Assembly: GCF_002733835.1 (NCBI RefSeq) | Contig: NZ_NVWY01000035.1 | Span: 1-60,826 of the forward strand | DNA length: 60,826 nt | Direction of reading: 5' to 3' | From: Alcanivorax sp. | GTDB lineage: Bacteria > Pseudomonadota > Gammaproteobacteria > Pseudomonadales > Alcanivoracaceae | Notes under the pieces: generated by a model | What the model was told of the DNA's origin: nothing | The model's database searches: none | Seen by the model: only the letters and a program-made list of their open reading frames with translations | Position numbers and translations under genes: made by a program | Part shown: positions 24,273-35,500 of the stretch, in pieces | How the letters are laid out: every line of letters begins with the position of its first letter | Position numbering within the stretch: position 1 is the stretch's first letter

Positions 24273-25418
24273 ATGCCCTATTATTGGCGCCTTTCCGGCT
24301 TCTACTTTTTTTACTTCGGTCTGCTTGGCACGCTGGTGCCGTACTGGTCTCTGTACCTGAAAGACCTGGGCTTCAGTGCGGCTGCCATCGGCGCTCTGAT
24401 GGCCATTCCCCAGCTCACCAAAATCGGCGCTCCAAATCTGTGGGGCTGGCTGGCTGATCGTAGCGGCCAGCGCCTGCGTATCATTCGTGCCGGCAACCTG
24501 CTGGCGGCCATCGTATTCCTGCCCGTATTCTGGGTGGACACATTCTGGTCCATGGCCGCGCTGTTGGTGTCTTTCAGCTTCTTCTGGAACGCGGTACTGG
24601 CACAGTTCGAAGTGCTCACTCTGCAATCTCTGGGTCGCCAGTCCCACCGCTACAGCCATGTGCGGTTGTGGGGGTCGGTGGGCTTTATTGTGGCGGTGTT
24701 GGTGCTGGGTGAAGTCCTGGACCGGGCCGGTACGCAGGTGCTGCCCTGGGTGCTCAGCGGGCTGTTGTGGCTACTCTGGCTGGGAACGCTGACCCTGCCT
24801 GCGGGCAATGCACCGCGAGCGCAAGCCGGGGGGGAGGGAACATCAGTCTGGCAGATCCTGTGTCGCCCGGCGGTAAGCCTGTTTCTGGTGGCGGCTTTTT
24901 TGATGCAGCTGTCTCACGGGCCGTACTACACTTTTTACAGCATCTATTTGGAAGACCTGGGCTTTAGCAAGTTCATTGTCGGTTTGTTGTGGTCTCTGGG
25001 GGTGGTGGCGGAAGTCGGGCTGTTCCTGATCATGCATCGCCTGCTGGCACGCTTTCATATCCCCTGGCTTCTGGTGGTAAGCCTGCTGCTGGCGTCGCTG
25101 CGCTGGCTGATGATTGGTGTTGCTGGCGATGCCCTGTGGCTGTTGGCGCTGGCCCAGCTGTTGCATGCGGCCAGCTTTGGCAGCTTTCATGCCGCCAGTA
25201 TTGCCTGGGTGCACCGTCAGTTTGGGGAAGCGCTGGCAGGCCAGGGGCAGGCGCTGTACTCCAGCCTGGGCTTTGGCGCTGGCTGGGCTGCCGGGGCGGG
25301 CTTGTCGGGGTTGTTGTGGCAGCAATGGGGCGTGCTGTTGTTTTTTGTGGCGTCTGCGGTGGCGGTGGCGGCGGCGGCGCTTTTGGTTGTCGGTGGCGTT
25401 ACCCGCGCGCCCCGCTAG
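24273..25418 (+). CDS. MFS transporter (HcaT/PPP-type)
   Basis: A 381-residue inner-membrane transporter with about twelve helices, similar to the MFS_1-like group of E. coli HcaT (3-phenylpropionate transporter family). N-terminal FGLLGTLVPYWSLYLKDLGFSAAAIG and the loop-2/3 motif GWLADRSGQRLR fit. The substrate is unknown. I start at the ATG at 24273 because the protein then begins with MPYYWRLSGFY, as in relatives. The frame is open further upstream through the heptamer repeat, allowing an extended, repeat-dependent form from an ATG at 24180. Confidence 0.85.
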   Translation: MPYYWRLSGFYFFYFGLLGTLVPYWSLYLKDLGFSAAAIGALMAIPQLTKIGAPNLWGWLADRSGQRLRIIRAGNLLAAIVFLPVFWVDTFWSMAALLVSFSFFWNAVLAQFEVLTLQSLGRQSHRYSHVRLWGSVGFIVAVLVLGEVLDRAGTQVLPWVLSGLLWLLWLGTLTLPAGNAPRAQAGGEGTSVWQILCRPAVSLFLVAAFLMQLSHGPYYTFYSIYLEDLGFSKFIVGLLWSLGVVAEVGLFLIMHRLLARFHIPWLLVVSLLLASLRWLMIGVAGDALWLLALAQLLHAASFGSFHAASIAWVHRQFGEALAGQGQALYSSLGFGAGWAAGAGLSGLLWQQWGVLLFFVASAVAVAAAALLVVGGVTRAPR

Positions 25419-25446
25419 GCGGCTGGGGCCGCCGCCTGCCGTGTGT

Positions 25447-26322
25447 TCACATAACCTGGCTACGCAGGGCGCGCAGGAAGGCCTTCGCCGCGTTGGACTG
25501 GCTGCGGGCCGGGTGCGTGACGACACCCAGCTGGCGCTGCGGCAGTGGCGCATCCACAGGCAGCTGCACCATGCCCCGATCCACCATGGTGGCGGGCAGC
25601 ACGCTCCAGCCCAGACCGATGGACACCATCATGTGAATGGTTTCCAGGTAGTTGGTGGACATGGCGATATCCAGCTTCAGGTTATGCTCATCGAACAGCC
25701 GCTCCACGATGCCGCGGGTAAAGGTGATCGGTGAAGGCAGGATGGCGCTGTGATCGGTGAAGGCTTCCAGGGTCAGGTTTTCCTGCTTCGCCAGCGGGTG
25801 TTCCGGTGCGCACATGAACACCAGCGGGTCGTTCCAGATGACTTCGCTGTGCAAGCGCTCATCCGGCTGCGGGGGCAGGGTGACCACCCCCATTTCCAGC
25901 TCCCCGTGCAGTACACCTTCCCAGGCTTCTTCGGAATCGATGAAATGGATGTCCAGCTTCACCAGCGGGTAATCCCGGGAAAACTGGCGCAGAACCGGTG
26001 GCAGTCTGTGCAGTCCAATATGGTGGCTGGTGCCGATTCGCAATTTACCGCCCACTTCTCCGGATAAATCGTGAATGGCGCGGGCCATGTCTTCCACGTC
26101 CATCAGTACCTGGCGTGCGCGCGGCAGCAGTGAGCGACCGGCTTCCGTCAGTTGGATCTGGCGGCCCACACGATCAAACAAGCGGGCCTCAAGCTGTTGT
26201 TCCAGCAGGGCAATCCGTTTGCTGATGGCAGGCTGAGTGATGTACAGGCGCTCAGCTGCGGCAGAAAATGAGCCGGTTTCGGCAACGGCCATAAAGGCGG
26301 TTAGCGTTGGGGTGTCGATCAT
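25447..26322 (-). CDS. LysR-family transcriptional regulator
   Basis: A 291-residue LysR-type regulator. The N-terminal winged helix reads TLTAFMAVAETGSFSAAAERLYITQPAISKRIALLE, with the effector-binding domain after about residue 90. It is divergent from leuC with about 190 bases between, as in the Pseudomonas block, so control of leuCDB is likely; it is also possible that it regulates something else. The start could be 26322 or 26337 (five codons longer); neither has a strong ribosome site, and I use the one that begins MIDTPTL. Confidence 0.9.
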   Translation of the reverse strand: MIDTPTLTAFMAVAETGSFSAAAERLYITQPAISKRIALLEQQLEARLFDRVGRQIQLTEAGRSLLPRARQVLMDVEDMARAIHDLSGEVGGKLRIGTSHHIGLHRLPPVLRQFSRDYPLVKLDIHFIDSEEAWEGVLHGELEMGVVTLPPQPDERLHSEVIWNDPLVFMCAPEHPLAKQENLTLEAFTDHSAILPSPITFTRGIVERLFDEHNLKLDIAMSTNYLETIHMMVSIGLGWSVLPATMVDRGMVQLPVDAPLPQRQLGVVTHPARSQSNAAKAFLRALRSQVM

Positions 26323-26356
26323 TCCCGGGGCATCCACAGTGTCGGTACAGGGGATA

Positions 26357-26368
26357 ATAATTGGTTAT
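26357..26368. promoter_or_regulatory. Possible LysR-type operator upstream of leuC
   Basis: ATAATTGGTTAT in the lysR-leuC intergenic region has ATAA/TTAT arms around TTGG, the sort of AT-rich dyad that LysR regulators bind. It is 35 bases from the LysR start and about 140 bases from leuC. The match is generic. Confidence 0.3.
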
Positions 26369-26509
26369 CTTAAAAATGAAAAATATGAATTGGATTTATT
26401 GATGGCGTAGTTCTACATTAATTACCAGTGAGAAACCAGCCCCAGTGATAAACCCGCTTGTAGTTGTGACAATATGCTGCGGCACTACGCTACGGTTCAG
26501 GAGAAAGAC

Positions 26510-27928
26510 ATGGCAGGCAAAACCCTCTATGACAAATTGTGGGAAGCCCACCTCGTTACCCAGCGCGAAGATGGCTCTGCGCTGATCTATATTGATCGCC
26601 AGATCATCCATGAGGTGACCTCGCCCCAGGCGTTTGAGGGCCTGCGCCTGGCGAGTCGTCAGCCGTGGCGGACCAGTGCCAGTGTGGCCACCATTGATCA
26701 CAACGTGCCGACAACCCCGTTCAAGAGTGCCGCCGACATCGCCGATGACACCTCGCGGATTCAGGTGCAGACGCTGCAAGACAATACCCGTGAATTCGGT
26801 ATCACCGAGTTCGGAATTGGCGATGTACGCCAAGGCATTGTGCATGTGATGGCGCCGGAGCAGGGTGCTGTGGTGCCGGGCATGACGGTCGTTTGTGGTG
26901 ACTCCCACACCTCCACCAACGGTGCGTTGGCCTGCCTGGCCCACGGTATTGGTACCAGTGAGGTAGAGCACGTCTTGGCCACCCAGACGTTGGTGGCCAA
27001 GAAAATGAACAATATGCGCGTTTCTGTTGAGGGTGAGCTTGGTCCCGGCGTCACCGCGAAAGACGTGGTGCTGCATATCATCGGCGTGATTGGCACCGCT
27101 GGCGGTACCGGGTATGCGCTTGAATTTGCGGGCAGTGCCATGCGCAGCTTGAGCATGGAAGGACGCATGACGGTCTGCAACATGGCCATCGAGGCCGGCG
27201 CCCGAGCGGGCATGGTGGCGGTGGATGATGTGACCATCGATTATGTGAAAGGCCGCCCGTTTGCCCCGAAGGGTGCGGATTGGGACAAGGCGGAGGCCTA
27301 CTGGCGTACGCTGGTTTCTGATGCCGATGCCCGCTTCGATGAGGAGGTCAACATTGATGCGGCGGACATCAAGCCCCAGGTGTCCTGGGGCACCAGCCCG
27401 GAAATGGTGGTGCCGGTGGATGCCAACTTGCCGGACCCGGCGGCGGAGAGCGATGAAGTCAAACGCTCAGGCATGAGCCGTGCTTATGAGTACATGGGCC
27501 TGACGCCAGGCATGCCGGTGACGGACATCAAGGTGGACCGGGTCTTTATCGGGTCTTGCACCAATTCGCGCATCGAAGACCTGCGCGCCGCGGCGGAAGT
27601 AGCCAAGGGCCGTCAGAAAGCCGGTAGCGTCAAGCAGGTATTGGTGGTGCCGGGCTCCGGTCTGGTCAAGCAGCAGGCGGAGAAAGAAGGCCTGGACAAG
27701 GTCTTTGTGGCGGCAGGCTTTGAGTGGCGTGAGCCGGGTTGTTCCATGTGTCTGGCCATGAACCCGGACCGACTGGAAGCCGGCGAGCACTGCGCTTCCA
27801 CCTCGAACCGTAACTTCGAAGGGCGCCAGGGTAATGGCGGCCGTACGCATCTGGTCAGCCCGGCCATGGCGGCAGCGGCGGCGGTGGCAGGCCATTTCGT
27901 TGATATTCGCGAACTCGATCAGGCATAA
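26510..27928 (+). CDS. leuC: 3-isopropylmalate dehydratase large subunit
   Basis: Isomerises 2-isopropylmalate to 3-isopropylmalate in leucine synthesis, together with LeuD. The [4Fe-4S] ligands lie in [14 protein letters not shown] and [13 protein letters not shown]. The [14 protein letters not shown] stretch is also typical. At 472 residues the length is usual. The ATG at 26510 has AGGAGA just upstream and gives the family N-terminus [12 protein letters not shown]; an in-frame ATG at 26474 is rejected. First gene of the leuC-leuD-x-leuB row. Confidence 0.97.
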   Translation: MAGKTLYDKLWEAHLVTQREDGSALIYIDRQIIHEVTSPQAFEGLRLASRQPWRTSASVATIDHNVPTTPFKSAADIADDTSRIQVQTLQDNTREFGITEFGIGDVRQGIVHVMAPEQGAVVPGMTVVCGDSHTSTNGALACLAHGIGTSEVEHVLATQTLVAKKMNNMRVSVEGELGPGVTAKDVVLHIIGVIGTAGGTGYALEFAGSAMRSLSMEGRMTVCNMAIEAGARAGMVAVDDVTIDYVKGRPFAPKGADWDKAEAYWRTLVSDADARFDEEVNIDAADIKPQVSWGTSPEMVVPVDANLPDPAAESDEVKRSGMSRAYEYMGLTPGMPVTDIKVDRVFIGSCTNSRIEDLRAAAEVAKGRQKAGSVKQVLVVPGSGLVKQQAEKEGLDKVFVAAGFEWREPGCSMCLAMNPDRLEAGEHCASTSNRNFEGRQGNGGRTHLVSPAMAAAAAVAGHFVDIRELDQA

Positions 27929-27939
27929 GGAGCAAACCC

Positions 27940-28584
27940 ATGGAAAAGTTTGTGCGTCATGATGGTCTGGTTGCTCCGCTTGATCGTGCCAATGTGGACA
28001 CCGACCAGATCATTCCAAAGCAGTTTCTCAAGTCCATCAAACGGACCGGTTTCGGGCCCAATTTGTTTGACGAATGGCGTTATCTGGACGAAGGCTTTCC
28101 GGGTCAGGACAACAGTGCTCGCCCACTGAATAAGGACTTTGTGCTGAATCAGCCTGTCTATCAGGGAGCCAGCGTTCTACTCACCCGGCGCAATTTTGGC
28201 TGCGGTTCCAGCCGTGAGCATGCGCCCTGGGCGTTGATGGATTTTGGCTTCAAGGCGATCATCGCCCCGAGCTTTGCCGATATCTTCTACAACAACTGTT
28301 TCAAAAACGGGTTATTGCCCATCGTGTTGTCGGAGGATAACGTGGAAGCCCTGTTTCAGGCTGTTAATGGCAAGGAAGGCTATCGGATCACTATTGATCT
28401 GGAAGGCCAGCAGGTGATCCCCGAAACCGGAGAGCCGCTGCCTTTTGAGATTGATGAGTTCCGCAAGCACTGTCTGCTGAATGGTCTGGACGAAATTGGC
28501 TTGACCCTGAATGAAGCGGATGCGATTCGAGCTTACGAAAAAGGTCGCATGGAACGCGAACCCTGGGTTTTTGCCGACCATTAA
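27940..28584 (+). CDS. leuD: 3-isopropylmalate dehydratase small subunit
   Basis: The swivelling-domain partner of LeuC, 214 residues. The motif [16 protein letters not shown] at the N-terminus and [15 protein letters not shown] in the middle are diagnostic. TAAGGAGCAAACCC before the ATG gives a good ribosome site. It begins 11 bases after leuC, so the two are one transcript. Confidence 0.97.
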   Translation: MEKFVRHDGLVAPLDRANVDTDQIIPKQFLKSIKRTGFGPNLFDEWRYLDEGFPGQDNSARPLNKDFVLNQPVYQGASVLLTRRNFGCGSSREHAPWALMDFGFKAIIAPSFADIFYNNCFKNGLLPIVLSEDNVEALFQAVNGKEGYRITIDLEGQQVIPETGEPLPFEIDEFRKHCLLNGLDEIGLTLNEADAIRAYEKGRMEREPWVFADH

Positions 28585-28605
28585 AAGAATAACCAAGGAG
28601 GTTGT

Positions 28606-29052
28606 ATGTTGCGTTTACTTTCGCTGTCGCTGGTTTCGATGTTGATGCTGGCTGGCTGTGCATCCACAGGCATGTATGACGCCCCCACCGGGGAGCAGGC
28701 GGCCACGTTGAGCGTGGATAACCAGCTGGCGGCCCCGACGGCGCAGGGCGAAGATGCCGGGTGGCAGATGCCCACCAGTAGCGAAGCCAAGGCATCCCTG
28801 TTCAAGGTGGATGGCGAGCGCATTACTGAGCAAGCGGGCGCGCAGAGTGTGCAGATTGAAGCCGGAAAGCATTCAGTGGAAGTGTTTGCTGACCAGGCGG
28901 GCATTCTTCGTTTCGGCAAGTTCCGCCACAACTTCGCACAAGGTGGCATCTATCAGGTTCGCATCAGTGCCGCTGAGGGCAAGAAAGATTACACCCTGGA
29001 GCTGGTAAAGGCGTCCGCGCCGGATGATGTTCTGGTAACCAAAGACTTTTAA
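28606..29052 (+). CDS. Small lipoprotein between leuD and leuB
   Basis: A 148-residue predicted lipoprotein. The signal peptide [18 protein letters not shown] ends in a lipobox LAGC with the lipidated Cys at residue 18. The mature part is a small beta-rich domain ([31 protein letters not shown]), reminiscent of the short PEGA-like or DUF domains of outer-membrane lipoproteins, but I cannot name it. AAGGAGG lies before the ATG. It is oddly placed inside the leucine operon; a link with leucine synthesis is not evident. Confidence 0.82.
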   Translation: MLRLLSLSLVSMLMLAGCASTGMYDAPTGEQAATLSVDNQLAAPTAQGEDAGWQMPTSSEAKASLFKVDGERITEQAGAQSVQIEAGKHSVEVFADQAGILRFGKFRHNFAQGGIYQVRISAAEGKKDYTLELVKASAPDDVLVTKDF

Positions 29053-29087
29053 TCGCCCGCAAGGGCAGTAGTAGACAGGAAGCAGTA

Positions 29088-30164
29088 ATGAGCAAGGTGT
29101 TGGTGTTGCCCGGTGACGGTATTGGCCCGGAGATCGTGAAAGAAGCGGTCAAGGTGCTGAACGTGGCCAAGCAGAAGTTCGGGCTCGAGGTGGAGCTGGA
29201 TGAAGCCCTGGTCGGGGGCGCAGCGGTGGATGCGGAAAATGACCCGCTTCCGGAAGGTACGCTGGAAAAAGCCCGTGCCGCCGACGCTATTTTGTTCGGC
29301 TCCATTGGTGGTCCGAAATGGGACACCATTGAACGCGACAAGCGCCCCGAGCGTGGCCTGTTGCGTTTGCGCTCGTCACTGGGGCTGTTTGCCAACCTGC
29401 GCCCGGCCATTCTGTTTCCGCAACTGGCGGATGCCTCCAGCCTGAAACCGGAAGTGGTATCCGGGCTGGATATCCTGATTGTGCGCGAGCTGACCGGTGG
29501 CATCTATTTCGGTCAGCCTCGCGGTATCAAGGAAGAAAACGGCGAGCGTGTAGGCTTCAACACCTATGTCTACACCGAGTCGGAAATGCGCCGGATCGCG
29601 AAAGTGGCCTTTGAACTGGCCATGAAACGTGACAAGCGCGTGCTGTCGGTGGACAAGGCCAACGTGCTGGAAGTCACCGAACTCTGGAAAGAAGTGGTCA
29701 CCGAGGAGGCAAAGGCCTACCCGGAGATCGAGTTGTCACACATGTATGTGGACAACGCGGCCATGCAACTGGTGCGTGCGCCGAAACAGTTTGATGTGAT
29801 TGTCACCGGCAATTTGTTTGGTGACATTCTCTCCGATGAAGCCGCCATGCTCACCGGCTCCATCGGGATGTTGCCCTCCGCGTCACTGGATGAAAACCGC
29901 AAGGGCTTGTACGAACCCTGCCACGGCTCGGCACCGGACATTGCCAGCCAGGGCATCGCCAACCCGCTGGCGACCATTATGTCGCTGGCCATGCTGATGC
30001 GTTACAGCCTGGAGCGTGGTGATGTGGCTGATGCCATTGAAGCCGCTGTAGAGCGTGTTCTTGATCAAGGGCTTCGTACTGCGGATATCTACACCGAGGG
30101 CACTCGCAAAGTGGGCACCGAAGAAATGGGCAACGCCGTCGCGGATGCTTTGTCACAAGCATGA
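29088..30164 (+). CDS. leuB: 3-isopropylmalate dehydrogenase
   Basis: Oxidises and decarboxylates 3-isopropylmalate to 2-oxoisocaproate with NAD. The N-terminus [18 protein letters not shown], the substrate-contact stretch [15 protein letters not shown], the [12 protein letters not shown] motif and the [14 protein letters not shown] signature are all present. The 358 residues match the family. AGGAAG precedes the ATG. It is the last leu gene of the row and precedes asd. Confidence 0.97.
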   Translation: MSKVLVLPGDGIGPEIVKEAVKVLNVAKQKFGLEVELDEALVGGAAVDAENDPLPEGTLEKARAADAILFGSIGGPKWDTIERDKRPERGLLRLRSSLGLFANLRPAILFPQLADASSLKPEVVSGLDILIVRELTGGIYFGQPRGIKEENGERVGFNTYVYTESEMRRIAKVAFELAMKRDKRVLSVDKANVLEVTELWKEVVTEEAKAYPEIELSHMYVDNAAMQLVRAPKQFDVIVTGNLFGDILSDEAAMLTGSIGMLPSASLDENRKGLYEPCHGSAPDIASQGIANPLATIMSLAMLMRYSLERGDVADAIEAAVERVLDQGLRTADIYTEGTRKVGTEEMGNAVADALSQA

Positions 30165-30241
30165 CTGAGGCATGACGCACAGGCGCACACGCGCATTGAT
30201 TCACTGATAGAAAGGGCAATCCTTTCAGGAGACAGTTTCTA

Positions 30242-31354
30242 ATGAAGAAAGTCGGTTTTGTCGGCTGGCGTGGCATGGTGGGTTCCGTATTGATGGAGCG
30301 CATGACTGCCGAAAATGATTTTGCAGATATCGAACCGGTCTTTTTCTCGACCTCCCAGGTTGGACAGGCTGGCCCGGACGTGGGCAAGGATATTCCGGCC
30401 CTGGGCGATGCCAAGAATATTGATGAACTGAAAGCGCTGGACGTGATCGTGACCTGTCAGGGTGGCGATTACACCAGCGAGGTTTACCCCAAGCTGCGCG
30501 AAGCGGGCTGGGATGGCTACTGGATTGATGCAGCATCCACGCTGCGTATGCAGGACAACAGCGTCATTGTGCTGGATCCGGTGAACCGTTCCGTGGTGGA
30601 TTCTGCTCTGGACAGTGGCACCAAAGACTTTGTGGGTGGCAACTGTACCGTGAGCCTGATGTTGATGGCTCTGGGCGGATTGTTCAATGAAGGGCTGGTG
30701 GAGTGGGCGAGCGCCCAGACCTACCAGGCCGCGTCCGGTTCTGGTGCACAGAACATGCGTGAGCTGATTGCCCAGATGGGTAAGATTCACGGCGATGTTT
30801 CCGATAAATTGGCGGATCCTGCCAGTGCCATTCTGGATATCGATCGCCAAGTGGCGGCAAGCATGCGCAGCGATGCCATGCCCCGTGAGCACTTCGGCTT
30901 CCCGCTGGCCGGTTCCCTGTTGCCCTGGATCGACAAGGAAATGGAGAACGGTCAGAGCAAGGAAGAATGGAAAGCCCAGGCGGAAACCAACAAAATTCTC
31001 GGCCGTAGCGGCAATCCGATTGCTCTGGATGGCACCTGTGTGCGTATTGGTGCCATGCGTTGCCACGCCCAGGCGTTGACCGTGAAGCTCAACCGCGATG
31101 TACCCATGGACGAAGTGAACGACATCATTGCCAAGTCCAACGACTGGGTGAAAGTGGTGCCGAACACCAAGGAAGAGACGCTGCGGGATCTCACCCCCAC
31201 CGCCGTGACCGGTACCCTGGGGATTCCGGTGGGCCGCCTGCGCAAGCTGAACATGGGCGGCGAGTTCCTCAACGCCTTCACCGTGGGTGACCAGCTACTG
31301 TGGGGTGCGGCTGAACCGCTGCGCCGTATGCTGCGAATTCTTCTCGAGCGCTAA
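30242..31354 (+). CDS. asd: Aspartate-semialdehyde dehydrogenase
   Basis: Reduces aspartyl phosphate to aspartate semialdehyde, the branch point to lysine, diaminopimelate, threonine and methionine. The 370-residue protein is the gammaproteobacterial long form. [18 protein letters not shown] binds the cofactor, the catalytic Cys is in [16 protein letters not shown], and the substrate-binding [17 protein letters not shown] region carries the catalytic His. CAGGAGA stands before the ATG. The 77-base gap after leuB may hold its own promoter. Confidence 0.97.
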   Translation: MKKVGFVGWRGMVGSVLMERMTAENDFADIEPVFFSTSQVGQAGPDVGKDIPALGDAKNIDELKALDVIVTCQGGDYTSEVYPKLREAGWDGYWIDAASTLRMQDNSVIVLDPVNRSVVDSALDSGTKDFVGGNCTVSLMLMALGGLFNEGLVEWASAQTYQAASGSGAQNMRELIAQMGKIHGDVSDKLADPASAILDIDRQVAASMRSDAMPREHFGFPLAGSLLPWIDKEMENGQSKEEWKAQAETNKILGRSGNPIALDGTCVRIGAMRCHAQALTVKLNRDVPMDEVNDIIAKSNDWVKVVPNTKEETLRDLTPTAVTGTLGIPVGRLRKLNMGGEFLNAFTVGDQLLWGAAEPLRRMLRILLER

Positions 31355-31374
31355 GCGCCCAATAGAGGTAAGTG

Positions 31375-32391
31375 ATGGATCGGTCTATCAATCTGGCCAT
31401 CGTCGGTGCAACCGGCCTGGTCGGAGAGGCCATCATCAAACTGCTCGCTGATCGGAAATTTCCGGTCGGCGAGCTTTTTGTTTTGGCTTCCGAAAATGGG
31501 GCCGGCAGCAAGATCGCGTTTGCCGGCAAAACCCTCACTGTGAGCACCGCAGAGGATTTCGATTTCTCCCAGGTGGAAGTGGTGCTGTTTGCGGCGGGAG
31601 CGTCGGTGAGCCAGGCCCTGGCGCCGGCTGCGGCGGAAGCCGGCGCTGTAGTGGTGGACCTGTCACCGGCCTACCGTTATGAGGCTGACATTCCGCTGGT
31701 GGTGGCCGATGTGAACGACGAGATGCTGGCTCAGGCCCGGGAGCAAAACCTGGTGGCCTGCGCTGATGCCTCCACGGTTCAGTTGCTGCGCGCCTTGAAA
31801 CCGCTGACCGAACTGGGTCCTTTGCAGGACGTGGTGGTGACCCAGTTCCAGGCGGCATCCGCCACCGGCAAGTCCGGGGTGGACCAGCTGGCCCAGCAAA
31901 GCGTGCGTTTGCTCAATGGCCTGTCTCCCAGTGAAGCGGCGCAGGCGCAAATTGCCTTCAATGTACTGCCGGTGAGTGGTCAGATTCAGGAAAACGGCTT
32001 CACCAGCGAAGAGCTGAAATTGATGCTGGAAACCCGCCGGATTCTGGCGGATCAGCCCCTGTCCATCCAGGTCACCACGGTGCGGGTGCCGGTTTTTTAT
32101 GGTTATGGGCAGAGTGTCACCGTACGTAGCATGCAAGGGCTGTCGGCAGCGCAATGCCATGCCTTGTGGGAGGGCAATGACGATATATCGGTGCAGGACA
32201 GTGATGATCCGCAAGCCATGTCGCCAGTGGCCATGGTGGAAGGTGAGCCTGTAATGCGACTTTCCCGGGTCCGTGAAGAGATGGAAGCGGGCGGGGCGTT
32301 GAGCTATTTTAGCGTTGCCGATAATGTCCGTTGGGGGGCTGCGTTGAACGCGGTGAAAATAGTCGAGAAGTTGCTAAAAGACTATCTGTAA
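31375..32391 (+). CDS. usg: USG-1-like protein (catalytically altered Asd paralogue)
   Basis: A 338-residue paralogue of Asd that follows asd as in E. coli and Pseudomonas. The cofactor loop is intact (IVGATGLVGEAI), but where Asd has NCT with the catalytic Cys this protein reads CADASTVQLL, with Ser in place of that Cys. It should therefore lack dehydrogenase activity, as expected for USG-1 proteins, whose role is unknown. A GTG at 31372 precedes the ATG at 31375; the spacing from AGAGGT favours the ATG. Confidence 0.9.
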   Translation: MDRSINLAIVGATGLVGEAIIKLLADRKFPVGELFVLASENGAGSKIAFAGKTLTVSTAEDFDFSQVEVVLFAAGASVSQALAPAAAEAGAVVVDLSPAYRYEADIPLVVADVNDEMLAQAREQNLVACADASTVQLLRALKPLTELGPLQDVVVTQFQAASATGKSGVDQLAQQSVRLLNGLSPSEAAQAQIAFNVLPVSGQIQENGFTSEELKLMLETRRILADQPLSIQVTTVRVPVFYGYGQSVTVRSMQGLSAAQCHALWEGNDDISVQDSDDPQAMSPVAMVEGEPVMRLSRVREEMEAGGALSYFSVADNVRWGAALNAVKIVEKLLKDYL

Positions 32392-32556
32392 TGGATACTT
32401 ACTGACATTATGTGACGCGGTTTCTAGGTTTTGTCTCTGCCCTGAGGCAGAATATGTGAACGGCGTCATATAGGACAGCTTGCCGCCTCGGGTACATCCG
32501 TAGGGCCCGCGGGATCGGGCTGAGCGCGGGAAACATAATAAATAAAGGGTTCGACC

Positions 32557-35500
32557 ATGCTTCGAAAACTTGGGTTTGGCTTAACAGCTGTGGCGATGAT
32601 GGCGCCTGGCGTAGCGGCAGCATTGGGGGTAGGGGAATACCAGCTTAATTCCTATTTGAACCAGCCCCTGGATATGGATGTTTCTCTGCACGAGGTCGGC
32701 GACCTGTCAGCAGAAGAGATTCTGGTGAATCTGGCGCCCCAGTCAGAATTCGATGCTGCTGGCGTTGATCGCAGCTATTTCCTCAATCGTCTGGAATTTT
32801 CTGTAGAGCTTCAGGAGGGTGACAAGGCCCAGCTGCATATTTCTACGGACCAGCCGGTGCGTGAACCTTACCTGAACTTCCTGGTTGAATTCCTGTGGCC
32901 CACCGGCCGCCTGATGCGTGAATATACGGTATTGCTGGACCCGCCCAGCTTTGCCGATAGCAGCGTAACCGCTGCGCCGACCATCAGTCGTGTGCCGCAG
33001 CCAGTGACTCGCAGCGAGCCTACTCCTGCGCCGGCGCCCGCAGCCGCGACAACATCCCAGCCTGACAGAGCGCCTGAGCCCGCCATCGAACCGGGGCCTC
33101 AGCAGGTTCAGTCTGCACCGGCAGTAGCCGATAACAGCCCGCGCAACAGTTATACCGTGCGTTCCAGTGACACCATGTGGCAAATCGCCCTGAATAATCG
33201 CCCCTCGAACAGTGTGTCGGTGCAACAGATGCTGGTGGCGATTCAGGAGATGAACCCGGATGCGTTCATCAATAACAACGTGAACCTGGTGCGTGAAGGC
33301 ACCGTTCTGCGTATCCCTAACGAGCAGGAAGTGCGCACCATCTCCACCCGTTCCGCTATTGCGGAAGTCGCTGATCAGAACCGCCAATGGCGTGACATGC
33401 TGGAAAAACGAGGCATCCAAACCCCGCAGCGTGCCCAGATTGATGGTTCTCGCCAAGTCACAGACAGCGATGATGAGGCTGAGACGCCAACCCGCGGTGA
33501 AGTGAAGCTGGTTGCTCCGGAATCCACTGCCGGCGTTGATGATGGCGACAGTACGGGTTCTGACGAACAGGGCAGCGCCAATACTGCGGTGCTGGAGAAC
33601 GAGCTGGCGATTCGCGATGAGAGTCTGGATCGCCTGGATCGTGAAAATTCTGAGCTGAAATCCCGCCTGCGTGATCTGGAAGAGCAAAGTTCCACCAGCG
33701 AACAGCTGCTGAAGTTGCGTAACGACCAGATTAGCCAGTTGCAGGAAGAGTTGCGCCAGCTGCGCGAAGAGCAGGGTGTTGCATCGCCGGAAAATGACCC
33801 GCTGCTGGAAGAGCCGGCAGCGCCGGAAGTTCCGGCTGAAGACGACGCCACTGCGGATGTTGGTGAAGCGGGTGACTCTGTTGCCGCTGCTGACGCTACT
33901 CAGGAAGAGGCTGAACAAGCCGCTGGTGATGACGTTGCTGTTCTGGAAGGTTCCGATGAGGAAGCAGCGGAACAGGGTGGTGTAACCGATGCCGGTGATG
34001 CAGAAGAGTCACAGAGCGTTGCTGACACTGCCGATGACAAAGACGTTGCGGCGGACAGCGCGGTTAAACCGGTAGAGCCAGTCTCCAAGCCTGAGCCAGT
34101 GGCGCCTGCACAGCCGCCGGTTGCCCAGAGTGGCGGCATTGTCGACCTGATCATGGAAAACCTGCTGTACATCCTGCTGGGTGTGCTGGTCATAGTGCTT
34201 CTGATTGTCCTGCTCCTGCGGGGCAAGAAGAAAAATGACAATGAAGATCTGGATGAGCCGCTGTTTGATGATGTCGATGATCAGCAGGACGATGAGTTCG
34301 GCCTGAATCTGGACGACGAAAGCGCGCCCGCCGTTACCACTGTTGATGAAGATGACGCTGCCGACGCACCGCCGGTACAAGGGCAGGGCGGTAGCCAGGA
34401 TCCGCTGGAAGATGTGGAAGTGTATGTGGCCTACGGTCGCTACCCACAAGCCGTTGACTTCCTGCGCAACGAAATCAATAAATCACCGGAACGGGCAGAC
34501 CTGAAAGTGCGTCTGCTGGAACTGCTGAAAGAAATGGGCGACGACGCAGCATTCCAGCAACAAGCAACCGCCTATGCCGGCACTGGTACTGAGGTGGACG
34601 CAGCCATTGCTCGTTTGGGTGGTGCGCCGGCTCCGTCGGGCGAGGATGATGAAGAGCTCTCCCTGGACGATCTGGAAATGGGCCTGTCCTCCGATCTGGA
34701 TAACGAGCCGGCCAGTGCGCCGACCATTGAAGCGGAAGCGCCGTCTCTGGAGCCGGAAAGCACTGATGAGTTGGCGGATTTCGACTTTGAGCTGGATTCT
34801 GCAGAAGCCGACAACGATGACGCCACCGTCATGCTGGATGCGGACAGCGAGGCATCGCCTTCTTCTGCCAGTGCCCAGGACGATGATTTCAGCCTGGATT
34901 TCGACAGCGACGATGATGCGGCAAAAGAAGTGCCGGAAATGTCTGACGCGGACAAGCAGTCTCTGTCTGCTGACTCCCTGTTGGAGCTGGATGACGTTGG
35001 TAGCGCGACTCTGGAAGATGACACTGAATTCGGTGATCTGAGTCTGGATGAAATGAATGCGGAGTTCGATGATCTGTCTGCCGAACCGGCCGCTGACGAA
35101 GAGCTGGATTTGTCTCTGGATGATCTGGACTTGTCTGACGAAACCGGCGCGGCTCCACAGTCGACTGAAGATGACACCCTGGCAGATCTGGATATTGATC
35201 TGGAGCTGGACGAAGCTGAGAAGTCACTGGGTGGTTCCGCAGAGGGGGATGACTCTCTTGACGATATCACCTCGCTGGACCTGGATGCACCGCAAGAAGA
35301 TGCGGCACCCATGGCTGACGCACAGATCGATGCGGACCAGGTGGCTGCTGCGGATGATGGCTCCCTGGAAGACCTGCTCGGCGATGACGACCTGAATCTG
35401 GATGACGATCAGACCTTGTCTTTCGATGCCCCTGAAGTGACTGACACTGAGGTCGCCGATGTGGAGGAGCCAACGGAAGAAGCCATGTCCATCGAGCCGG

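Noticed and set aside
32743..33918. A 391-codon antisense frame within fimV, and others in the acidic part.
   Set aside because: Produced by the biased Asp/Glu/Leu composition of FimV; no ribosome site or family likeness.
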